A DNA stretch of 7,982 nt from Chloroflexota bacterium (GTDB lineage: Bacteria; Chloroflexota; Limnocylindria; Limnocylindrales; CSP1-4), in contig JACCVB010000231.1 in the NCBI GenBank assembly GCA_013698385.1, positions 1-7,982 of the forward strand. The letters are read 5' to 3'. Position 1 is the stretch's first letter. Each line of letters opens with the position of its first letter. Of the stretch, positions 1-6,641 are shown one piece after another. The notes under the pieces are model-generated. The model ran no database searches, was not told the origin of the DNA, and worked only from the letters and a program-made list of their open reading frames with translations. The translations under genes and the position numbers were made by a program.

Positions 1-435
1 ACCTCGTTCGTCGACCCGCCACAGGGCAACAGCGCGGCCAAGCAGATGATCGACAAGGGTGCCGACGTGATCTTCGCGGCCGGTGGACTGACCGGAAGCG
101 GCGCCCTGGAGGCGGCGTGCCAGGCGACCGGCGTCTTTGCGATCGGCGTGGACACAGACCAGTACGAAACCCTGCCGAGCGTCCAGAAGTGCATCGTCTC
201 ATCGGCCACGAAGAACGTGGCCGGTGCCGTCCGTGACTCGCTCCTGCGTATCGCCGCGGACAAGTTCACGCCGGGCTTCCACACGGACGACGCGTCCACC
301 AACGGGATCGGCCTCGCGCCGTTCCACGATCAGGCCTCCAGCGTGTCGGCCGACGTCCAGAAGCTGCTGGACACCACCTTCGCCGGCCTCGCTGACAAGT
401 CCATCGTCCCCAAGGTCAACATCGACGGCAAGTAA
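1..435 (+). CDS. BMP-family (PnrA/BmpA-like) substrate-binding lipoprotein, C-terminal part
   Basis: This is the last 144 codons of an extracytoplasmic solute-binding protein, open at the left window edge and ending in TAA at 433-435. The frame reads through to base 1, so the ATG at 46 is internal. Family features visible here are GNSAAKQMIDKGADVIFAA (about residues 9-27), a Gly-rich AAGGLTGSGALEAA stretch (26-39), AIGVDTDQY (47-55) and the S-x-x-K region near SSATKN. The Asp in GVDTDQ matches the conserved ligand-contacting region of the PnrA purine-nucleoside receptor. Full-length relatives are about 340-370 residues, so the signal peptide, lipobox and first lobe lie outside the window. The family usually binds nucleosides, and the three following genes supply the rest of the importer. 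The family call is firm; the ligand is not shown by the sequence. Confidence 0.93.
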   Translation, partial: TSFVDPPQGNSAAKQMIDKGADVIFAAGGLTGSGALEAACQATGVFAIGVDTDQYETLPSVQKCIVSSATKNVAGAVRDSLLRIAADKFTPGFHTDDASTNGIGLAPFHDQASSVSADVQKLLDTTFAGLADKSIVPKVNIDGK

Positions 436-462
436 CCCGTCCGATCACCACGGGCTGACAGC

Positions 463-501
463 GAGCGGCGAGGTCCTTCGGGGCCTCGCCGCTCTCGTTT
501 A
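463..501 (+). terminator. Rho-independent terminator/attenuator after the binding-protein gene
   Basis: Bases 463-476 pair with 481-494 in a 14-bp stem with a single G-U pair. The four-base loop is TTCG (477-480), an extra-stable tetraloop closed by C-G. A T-containing tail (tctcgttta) follows. It begins 28 bp after the binding-protein stop and ends before the ATPase start at 538. Inside an importer operon such a hairpin usually lets only part of the transcripts through, and it also protects the upstream mRNA 3' end. The T tail is interrupted, so termination may be partial. Confidence 0.8.
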
Positions 502-527
502 TCCTTCGCTGACCCGCCGCACCGATC

Positions 528-531
528 GGAG
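528..531 (+). promoter_or_regulatory. Ribosome binding site for the ABC ATPase (GGAG)
   Basis: GGAG lies 6 bases before the GTG at 538. It supports that start over the downstream in-frame ATG at 709, which would remove the N-terminal extension. Confidence 0.65.
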
Positions 532-537
532 ACATCC

Positions 538-2214
538 GTGGCCGAGGTCCCGTCGAACCTGCCTCACCCTGACCATCCGGGCGAACCGGCACCGGGTCCG
601 ATCAGCGCTGCCGCGGGGAACCCCGAGACGGCGGCGGCTGACCAGGCGGCCGGCGGTACGACGGTCGATCCGGCGATCGCAGCGCAAGCGACGGCGCCGG
701 CCCTCGAGATGCGCGCGATCAGCAAGCGCTTTCCCGGCGTGGTCGCCAACGACCACATCGATCTGTCGATCCGGCCGGGCGAGATCCACGCGCTGCTCGG
801 AGAGAACGGCGCGGGCAAGAGCACGCTCATGAACATCCTGTATGGACTGCTCAGTCCGGACGAGGGCGAGATCCTCCTCGACGGCGCGGTCGTCGAGATC
901 AGCAGTCCCTCCGACGCGATCGCGCGCGGCATCGGGATGGTCCACCAGCACTTCAAGCTCGTGCCGGTGTTTTCGGTCGCAGAGAACATCGTGCTGGGCA
1001 ACGAGACGATGGCAAACGCCATCTTTCTCGACGTCCGCAGGTCCGAGGGACGGATCCGCGCCCTCGCCCAGCAGCTCGGATTCGAGATCGATCCAGAGGC
1101 GATGGTCGGCGACCTGTCGGTCGGCATCCAGCAACGGATCGAGATCCTCAAGGCGTTGTACCGCGGTGCCAAGGTCCTCATCCTCGATGAACCGACAGCC
1201 GTGCTCACCCCGCAGGAGACCTCCGAGATCTTCCTCGTCCTGCGCCGGTTGGCTGGCGAGGGGACGAGCATCGTGTTCATCAGCCACAAGCTGAACGAGG
1301 TCCTCGAGATCGCCGATCGGATCACTGTCATCCGGCGGGGTCGGGTGGTCGGCCAGGCCGATCCGAAGACCGCCACTGAGGAATCACTCGCCGAGATGAT
1401 GGTCGGTCGCGAGGTGTCGCTCGTCGTCGATAAGGGTCCGGCCTCGCCCGGCGAAGCTGTCCTCACGGTCGAGGACCTGACCGTCGCCGACGATCGGGGC
1501 TCGATCGTGGTGGCGGCGGCCAGCTTCGAGGTCCGAGCCGGCGAGATCTTCGGGCTTGCGGGTGTGGCGGGCAATGGCCAGGAGGAGCTGGTCGAGGCCA
1601 TCAATGGCCTGCGTAAGGTCACGTCCGGACGGGTCGTCCTCGGTGGCCACGACGTGACCAACGATTCGTCTCGCTCCTTGTCGGAGCGTGGGGTGGCCTA
1701 CATTCCCGGTGATCGACAACGCTTTGGTCTCGTGTTGCCCTATCCGATCGAGGACAACCTCGTGTTGACCGAGTACTACCACGCGCCGTTCTCACGGTTC
1801 GGGGTCATCAACGAACGGGCGATCTCGAAGCGTGCCTCCGAGCTCATCTCGCAGTACGACATCCGGACCCCCTCGGCCGGCTTGCCGGCTTCGACCTTGT
1901 CGGGCGGGAACCAGCAAAAGGTCATCGTGGCTCGCGAATTCAGCCGGGACCTTGTCCTGTTGGTGGCCGATCAACCGACCCGCGGCATCGACGTCGGCTC
2001 GATCGAGTTCATCCACAGGCAGATCGTCGCCAAACGAGATGCTGGGGTCGCGGTCCTGCTCGTGTCCGCTGAGCTCGACGAGGTCCTGGAGCTCTCCGAC
2101 CGGATCGGGATCATGTATCGCGGACAGCTCGTCGCCATCCTGGATGCGTCGACGGCCGAGAAGGAGACGATCGGCCTCATCATGGCCACGGGCCGAGCCG
2201 AGGTGCCCGCGTGA
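538..2214 (+). CDS. ABC importer ATPase with two nucleotide-binding domains (BMP/nucleoside class, YufO/NupO-like)
   Basis: A 558-residue cytoplasmic ATPase that powers the importer. Domain 1 spans about residues 56-290. It has Walker A GENGAGKST (88-96), a family-typical signature LSVGIQQR (193-200), Walker B with LILDEPT (215-221) and the switch His in ISHK (H250). Domain 2 spans about 306-552 and is degenerate in the usual way for this family. Its P-loop is GVAGNGQEE without Lys (342-350), the signature LSGGNQQK (454-461) is intact, Walker B reads ADQPTRGID (477-485) with Gln in place of the catalytic Glu, and the switch His is absent from VSAELDE. One hydrolytic site is therefore expected. 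The GTG start has GGAG at 528-531. The first 50 or so residues are a Pro/Ala/Gly-rich extension not needed for the fold. The TGA overlaps the next start by 4 bp. Ribose/galactose importer ATPases (RbsA, MglA) share the layout, but the paired YufP/YufQ-type permeases favour the nucleoside class. Confidence 0.95.
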   Translation: MAEVPSNLPHPDHPGEPAPGPISAAAGNPETAAADQAAGGTTVDPAIAAQATAPALEMRAISKRFPGVVANDHIDLSIRPGEIHALLGENGAGKSTLMNILYGLLSPDEGEILLDGAVVEISSPSDAIARGIGMVHQHFKLVPVFSVAENIVLGNETMANAIFLDVRRSEGRIRALAQQLGFEIDPEAMVGDLSVGIQQRIEILKALYRGAKVLILDEPTAVLTPQETSEIFLVLRRLAGEGTSIVFISHKLNEVLEIADRITVIRRGRVVGQADPKTATEESLAEMMVGREVSLVVDKGPASPGEAVLTVEDLTVADDRGSIVVAAASFEVRAGEIFGLAGVAGNGQEELVEAINGLRKVTSGRVVLGGHDVTNDSSRSLSERGVAYIPGDRQRFGLVLPYPIEDNLVLTEYYHAPFSRFGVINERAISKRASELISQYDIRTPSAGLPASTLSGGNQQKVIVAREFSRDLVLLVADQPTRGIDVGSIEFIHRQIVAKRDAGVAVLLVSAELDEVLELSDRIGIMYRGQLVAILDASTAEKETIGLIMATGRAEVPA

Positions 2215-3362
2215 CCGAATCAGCCAACCCGGGGGCGGCCGGGCTGAACGTCGACGCGACTACCCTCCTCGGGGGTGGATCCCTGGGCCGGCAGGTGATC
2301 GTCACAGGGATCGCGATCATCCTGGGTCTGCTGATCGGGGCCGTGCTCATCGTCCTGTCAGGCGTCATCGGTCCCGCGAATTCGTTCGATCCGACCCTGC
2401 CGATCGCGGGCTACGCGGCCCTCCTTGAAGGCGCCCTGGGCGGACCCAAAGCGATCGCCAACACCCTCAATTCCGCGACGCCGCTGATCTTCACCGGCCT
2501 GTCGGTCGCGTTCGGGTTTCGGGCCGGGCTATTCAACATCGGAGCCAACGGTCAGCTCCTCGTCGGTGGGTTCTGCGCGGCGATCGTGGGGACCTCGGTC
2601 GCGCTGCCGTTCCCGCTGGCGGCGATCGTTGCGATCGTGGCCGGAGGCCTCGGCGGCGCGCTATGGGGGTTTATCCCTGGTGCTCTCAAGGCCTGGCGCG
2701 GGGCCCACGAGGTCGTGACTACGATCATGCTGAACAGCATCGCGTTCCTGCTTCTCAACCTGCTCGCCAGTTCCATCTTCAAGGACCAGGGGGCGACGTT
2801 CCCGCGCACGCCCGACGTCCTGCCCGGGTCAGTCCTGCCGATCATCCTTGCCAATACCCGGCTGCACGCGGGCATCCTGATCGCACTCGCCACCACCTTC
2901 GTGGTCTGGTTCGTGCTGTTCAAGACGACGCTCGGGTTTGAGGTCCGAACGGTCGGAGCCAACGCCAGTGCGGCCCGCTATGCGGGCATGCGCCCGGCCT
3001 TCATCACCATCCTCACGATGAGTCTTGCGGGCGCCCTGGCCGGGCTCGGCGGTACGGTCGAGATCCTCGGCATCACCAAGAACTATCCAGCCGAATACAT
3101 CGTCAACTTTGGCTTCGATGGCATCGCCGTCGCTTTGCTTGGTCGAGCCCACCCGTTCGGCGTCGTCGGAGCGGCCCTGTTGTTCGGCGTCTTGCGCGCC
3201 GGGGCCGGCGCGATGCAACGGGCAACGGACATCCCGGTCGACATCATCAGCATCGTCCAGGCCGTGATCCTCCTGTTCGTGGCGGCTCAGATCATCATCC
3301 AGCGGCTGCTACCGGCGGGCCGGCCAAAGCGGCGTGTCGAGCCAGGCGCGGCCGCTGCGTGA
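2211..3362 (+). CDS. ABC importer permease 1 (BPD_transp_2 family, YufP/NupP-like)
   Basis: A 383-residue inner-membrane protein. Hydrophobic segments lie at about residues 28-51, 88-103, 113-131, 134-157, 170-190, 218-237, 263-286, 302-330 and 343-364. The segment FGFRAGLFNIGANGQLLVGG (101-120) and the ATPase-coupling loop EVRTVGANASAARYAGM (244-260) are typical of the larger permease of BMP-type importers. The GTG start at 2211 overlaps the ATPase stop as GTGA. GAGG at 2200-2203, 7 bases upstream, serves as its ribosome site, so translation is probably coupled to the ATPase. The C terminus is a short basic tail (GRPKRR). It forms the translocation channel with the next gene product. Substrate is inferred from the family: nucleosides are most likely. 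Confidence 0.93.
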   Translation: MTESANPGAAGLNVDATTLLGGGSLGRQVIVTGIAIILGLLIGAVLIVLSGVIGPANSFDPTLPIAGYAALLEGALGGPKAIANTLNSATPLIFTGLSVAFGFRAGLFNIGANGQLLVGGFCAAIVGTSVALPFPLAAIVAIVAGGLGGALWGFIPGALKAWRGAHEVVTTIMLNSIAFLLLNLLASSIFKDQGATFPRTPDVLPGSVLPIILANTRLHAGILIALATTFVVWFVLFKTTLGFEVRTVGANASAARYAGMRPAFITILTMSLAGALAGLGGTVEILGITKNYPAEYIVNFGFDGIAVALLGRAHPFGVVGAALLFGVLRAGAGAMQRATDIPVDIISIVQAVILLFVAAQIIIQRLLPAGRPKRRVEPGAAAA

Positions 3363-3372
3363 GCAGGTTGCG

Positions 3373-4500
3373 ATGACCGCCGCCACCGGCACCGTCGTCA
3401 TGCCCCGCCGGGATGCCCGACTCGTGTGGGTCGGGGTGGCGATCGGCCTCCTCGTGCTTGCGCTGGCGGCCCTCGTCCTGGACGTCCCGTACCTGGGCAG
3501 CTTCGTCGACTGGCTGATCAACCGGGTGCCACCGCTGTCCTATCTGATCGTGCAGTACGCCGTACCGATCGCATTCGGAGCGCTGTGCGGGGTCATGTGC
3601 GAACGGTCAGGGGTCACCAACATCGGGATCGAGGGGATGATCCTCACCTCGGCGTTCGTCGCGTTTCTCACGGGTGCCTACCTGCACACGGTCGTGGGTG
3701 CACCGCTGGCGGCGATCGTCGGGATCGGTACCGCGATCATCGCCGCGATGCTGCTGTCCACGCTGCATGCGTGGCTGTCGATCACGATCAAGGCGGACCA
3801 GATCATCAGCGGCACGGTCATCAACATCCTGGCCCTTGGCGGCACCGCCTTCTTCAATCAGTTGCTCGTTTCGACGACCAGGCTGTCGGGCACGAACACC
3901 CTGCCGCGACTCGACGTGCCCAACGAAGTGGCCGCCATCCCGTTCATCGGCCCGATCATCGACGCGCTGCTCAACCAGGGGCCCATCGCCATGAGCCTGA
4001 TCGTCCTGGTCGTCTTCCTCCAGATCATGCTCTTTCGGTCGCGCTGGGGCCTGCGGACCAGGGCCGTGGGCGAGCATCCAAAGGCCGCCGATACCGTCGG
4101 GATCGACGTCGTTCGGACTCGCTATCGGAGCGTGATCCTCGGTGGGGTGTTCGCCGGTCTGGCGGGTGCCTACCTCACCCTCGAACAGTTCAACTCCTTC
4201 CAGGACAACATGACCGGTGGCGTCGGGTTCATCGGCCTGGCGGCGATGATCTTCGGGCGCTGGACACCGCTCGGCGCGTACGGTGCGGCGCTGCTCTTCG
4301 GGGCTGTCCAGTCGATGCAGCTCGCCGTCCGGATCTCGCCCCCAGAGGGCGATCTCGGTGGGATCATCTCGGCGATCCCGCCGCAGGTCTTCGGCATGTT
4401 GCCGTACGTCTTCACGATCATCGTTCTCGCCGGTGTGGTCGGCCGGGCGGTTCCACCGGCCGCCGACGGGATCCCGTACGACAAGGAGGCACGCGGCTGA
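3373..4500 (+). CDS. ABC importer permease 2 (BPD_transp_2 family, YufQ/NupQ-like)
   Basis: A 375-residue inner-membrane partner of the preceding permease. Landmarks are GVMCERSGVTNIGIEGMIL (73-91), the coupling loop RAVGEHPKAADTVGIDV (230-246), FGRWTPLGAYGAALLFG (294-310), and a C-terminal Pro-rich end finishing IPYDKEARG. That end is common in this subfamily. Hydrophobic segments lie at about 18-37, 57-75, 86-105, 108-134, 143-164, 203-221, 254-270, 284-316 and 342-358. I chose the ATG at 3373 because AGG at 3365-3367 stands 5 bases before it and it leaves a 10-bp gap after the upstream stop. The in-frame GTG at 3334 would add 13 residues and a 29-bp overlap, with a poorer ribosome site. 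The gene ends the plus-strand block; the next gene is convergent. Confidence 0.92.
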   Translation: MTAATGTVVMPRRDARLVWVGVAIGLLVLALAALVLDVPYLGSFVDWLINRVPPLSYLIVQYAVPIAFGALCGVMCERSGVTNIGIEGMILTSAFVAFLTGAYLHTVVGAPLAAIVGIGTAIIAAMLLSTLHAWLSITIKADQIISGTVINILALGGTAFFNQLLVSTTRLSGTNTLPRLDVPNEVAAIPFIGPIIDALLNQGPIAMSLIVLVVFLQIMLFRSRWGLRTRAVGEHPKAADTVGIDVVRTRYRSVILGGVFAGLAGAYLTLEQFNSFQDNMTGGVGFIGLAAMIFGRWTPLGAYGAALLFGAVQSMQLAVRISPPEGDLGGIISAIPPQVFGMLPYVFTIIVLAGVVGRAVPPAADGIPYDKEARG

Positions 4501-4539
4501 CCGGACCCGACGAATCGACCGACTCGCGCAAGCGTCAGC

Positions 4540-4588
4540 ACGACGGCAGGTCCGGGCCGGCAGGCCGTGGCCGGCACCGAACCGTCGT
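4540..4588. terminator. Possible bidirectional terminator between convergent operons
   Basis: ACGACGG at 4540-4546 pairs with CCGTCGT at 4582-4588. Inside it, GCCGGC at 4556-4561 pairs with GCCGGC at 4570-4575 across an 8-base loop, and GGT 4549-4551 can pair with ACC 4576-4578. The nested repeat fills most of the 93-bp gap between two facing genes, where a two-way terminator is expected. No T tract follows on either strand, so a Rho-dependent or purely structural role is equally possible. Confidence 0.35.
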
Positions 4589-4593
4589 ACCGC

Positions 4594-5664
4594 TCAGGCC
4601 AGGTCGGACCCGGCGTCGGGATCGATCACCGAGCGCTTGGTCCATTCCACATGCATCGCCTGGAAGGGTTCGCCGTGATCGACGCCACCCATCGCGAGGG
4701 ACAGATCGATCCCGCGATGCGCAACGGTGAGGTAGGTCAACACCTGGATCGGGAGGCACATGACCAGGGGACTCCAGCGTGGTCCGCCGAGCTCAGGCAC
4801 ACGGAAATCGTCCAGCCCGACGATGTCCGCGCGATCCGTGACGAGCCGAACGCGCAGGCCGAGTGCCTCCATGCCCGGCGCGAATTCCAGGGCCCGTCCG
4901 GTACCGGGGCCGCTCGCGAGCATCACCACCGATTGACCCGGTGCGGCCATGAGCTGGGAGCCATGGGCGAACTCCTCGAGGTCGTCCCAGATGGCTTGCA
5001 TCGCGCCACCTTCCCAGAACTTCAGGGCGGCATAGCGTGCCGTGGCCGCGTCTGGCCCGGCACCCAGGAAGATCGTCTGTGGGCTGTCATCGGTCCATGG
5101 GCGGAGTTCGACAAAGGCGCGCTCAAGGACGCCGTCGGTCACGTCGGGCCAGCGCTCCAACTCCTTGAAACGACGTCCGGCCAGGCGCTCCAGGGCGACG
5201 GCGAGGGCTAGCAGGGTCGCCGTGTAGTCGCGCGAGTGTGGCGTGGTGCGTGTCAGCGGCGAGGCCATCATGAGTTGCTCGTGCGCTGCCGTACCCAGCT
5301 CCGATCCCTCGCGGGCCACGATGGCAAGTGACTGCGCACCCGCCGCGCGAGCCCGTATCACCGCCTCGATCGTTCGCGCGACGCCACCGCTGACCGAGAT
5401 CGCGACGATCAGCGTCTCGGCATCGAACGGTTCGTAGCGACTGGCCTGAAGGCTCGACATGACCCGGATCTCGGCATCGAGGTTCGCCCGGTACAGGGCT
5501 TCGAGCGCGAGGGCCGCGATGACCGAGTCGCCGCTGCCGGTCAGGACGATCTTTCGGAACGGGGTGGCGATGCGGAGATCATCGGCCTGGTGTCGCACGT
5601 CGACGAGGCTCTGTTCGAGCATCGTCGGTTGACTGAGGATCTCGGTCAACATGTCCTGGTTCAT
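4594..5664 (-). CDS. SIS-domain sugar-phosphate isomerase/deglycase-like protein (GlmS C-terminal/FrlB type)
   Basis: A 356-residue protein with two SIS (sugar isomerase) domains and no glutaminase domain, so it is not a full GlmS. SIS 1 (about 36-165) has the phosphosugar loop LTGSGDS (41-47) and AISVSGG (88-94). SIS 2 (about 193-320) has FLGAGPDAATARYAALKFWE (199-218) and DDLEEFAHGSQLMA (227-240). The last matches the Glu/His-bearing E-x-x-HG segment of GlmS and FrlB. The tail HVEWTKRSVID (338-348) resembles the GlmS C-terminal Lys segment, so K343 may be catalytic. The ATG at 5664 has GAGG 5 bases upstream (5670-5673) and overlaps the kinase stop as ATGA, implying translational coupling. 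The same frame stays open to 6228, but that part lies across the kinase gene and is a shadow. A role on an amino-sugar or fructosamine phosphate is likely; the exact reaction is not determined. Confidence 0.88.
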   Translation of the reverse strand: MNQDMLTEILSQPTMLEQSLVDVRHQADDLRIATPFRKIVLTGSGDSVIAALALEALYRANLDAEIRVMSSLQASRYEPFDAETLIVAISVSGGVARTIEAVIRARAAGAQSLAIVAREGSELGTAAHEQLMMASPLTRTTPHSRDYTATLLALAVALERLAGRRFKELERWPDVTDGVLERAFVELRPWTDDSPQTIFLGAGPDAATARYAALKFWEGGAMQAIWDDLEEFAHGSQLMAAPGQSVVMLASGPGTGRALEFAPGMEALGLRVRLVTDRADIVGLDDFRVPELGGPRWSPLVMCLPIQVLTYLTVAHRGIDLSLAMGGVDHGEPFQAMHVEWTKRSVIDPDAGSDLA

Positions 5665-6641
5665 GGGAGCCTCGTCCCCACGGCTAGGCCGAGCGATCGG
5701 GCGACGGGGCCCAACTCGGCCTGGGTCGCCAGATGCCCTCTCGAACCCACGGCCGTGGTACTGAGGGCCGCCATCAGATTGGCCAGCTCTGCGCTCTCCG
5801 CATCCGGCCAGCCCTGGGTATAGCCAAACGCGAAGGCACCGGCGAAGCAGTCGCCGGCTCCAGTCGCATCCACCGCCGCGACCTGATGACCCGAGATCTC
5901 GATGGGGTCTCGATCCGGGCTGGCGAGGATGCATCCGGCCGCACCTCTGGTCACAAGGACCATGGCCGGACCGGCGGCGCGAAACGCATCCAGCGAATCG
6001 GCAACATCCGTTCCGAAATGGCCAGCCCCGCTCAAGTTGACAAACAGGACATCGGCCTCGGCCAGGAGCTCGGCGAGGCATGGAACCTCGAGACCGAACG
6101 CTTCGAGGTCCAGGGCCGTCGTAACGCCACGTCGGCGTGCCGCGCGGAGCACATCGAGCGCGGGCGCTCCCTCGCTTGCGACGACATGCAAGAACCGAAG
6201 CCCGTCCAGGGCGCTTGATCCAAGGCACTCGTAGACCCGACCAGGTTCGGGGATCGGAAACTCCAAGAGCGCCGTGTCCCCGCGGGGGCCGACCAGCGCG
6301 ATCGTATGGAACGTGGGTTCGTCGACGCCCTGGACCCAGCGGGTGTCGACGCCGCGCCGGGCCAGATCCGCGAGAGAGGCCCTGCCATGATCGTCGTGCC
6401 CGATCGTTCCCGCGGCGCCCGCTCGCCCGCCCAGCGCCGCAAAGGCGGAGGCGGCGTTTGCCGCCATGCCGCCCGGATATTCGCCGATCGGTTCGAGACG
6501 GACCTTCTCGCCAGCGGATGGCAGGTGCGCGACGCGAACGGCTACCTCCACGCTGATCGTCCCGAGTGCGAGATACTCGGGACGATCGGTCGACGAGGTT
6601 GCGGCCGACACCTCGCTAACCGGAGTGGATCGCGCTCTCAT
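5661..6641 (-). CDS. PfkB/ribokinase-family carbohydrate kinase
   Basis: A cytoplasmic kinase that transfers phosphate from ATP to a sugar or sugar-like hydroxyl. With the start used here it is 326 residues. The fold begins near residue 23 (YLALGTISVE). The substrate-side signature PGGMAANAASAFAALGG is at 56-72, and the ATP/anion-hole signature DATGAGDCFAGAFAFG is at 258-273 with catalytic base D264 in GAGD. The start is uncertain. ATG 6641 overlaps the upstream SIS gene by 26 bp and lacks a clear ribosome site. ATG 6668 has GGGGA 8 bases upstream but overlaps by 53 bp, and GTG 6611 starts just after the upstream stop. All choices leave the kinase fold intact. Its stop overlaps the next SIS start by 4 bp. 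Placed between two SIS genes, it probably makes their phosphorylated substrate, as FrlD does for FrlB. Substrate could also be fructose, ribose, a nucleoside or a keto-sugar acid. Confidence 0.9.
   Translation of the reverse strand: MRARSTPVSEVSAATSSTDRPEYLALGTISVEVAVRVAHLPSAGEKVRLEPIGEYPGGMAANAASAFAALGGRAGAAGTIGHDDHGRASLADLARRGVDTRWVQGVDEPTFHTIALVGPRGDTALLEFPIPEPGRVYECLGSSALDGLRFLHVVASEGAPALDVLRAARRRGVTTALDLEAFGLEVPCLAELLAEADVLFVNLSGAGHFGTDVADSLDAFRAAGPAMVLVTRGAAGCILASPDRDPIEISGHQVAAVDATGAGDCFAGAFAFGYTQGWPDAESAELANLMAALSTTAVGSRGHLATQAELGPVARSLGLAVGTRLP

Noticed and set aside
499..1661. Long minus-strand open frames across the ATPase gene
   Set aside because: They lie opposite a gene with all ABC motifs, are rich in Arg, Ser and Asp as expected of GC-rich antisense frames, and show no domain.
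3426..4730. 434-codon plus-strand frame overlapping the second permease
   Set aside because: Composition is almost all Arg, Gly, Pro and Asp with no hydrophobic core. The membrane protein in the neighbouring frame explains the region.
4567..5211. 214-codon plus-strand frame opposite the SIS gene
   Set aside because: Antisense shadow of a gene with clear SIS motifs. No recognisable domain or ribosome site.
5665..6228. N-terminal extension of the downstream SIS protein to 544 residues
   Set aside because: This part lies over the kinase gene in another frame and is Cys/Arg/Gly-rich. The ATG at 5664 has a ribosome site and a 4-bp ATGA overlap.
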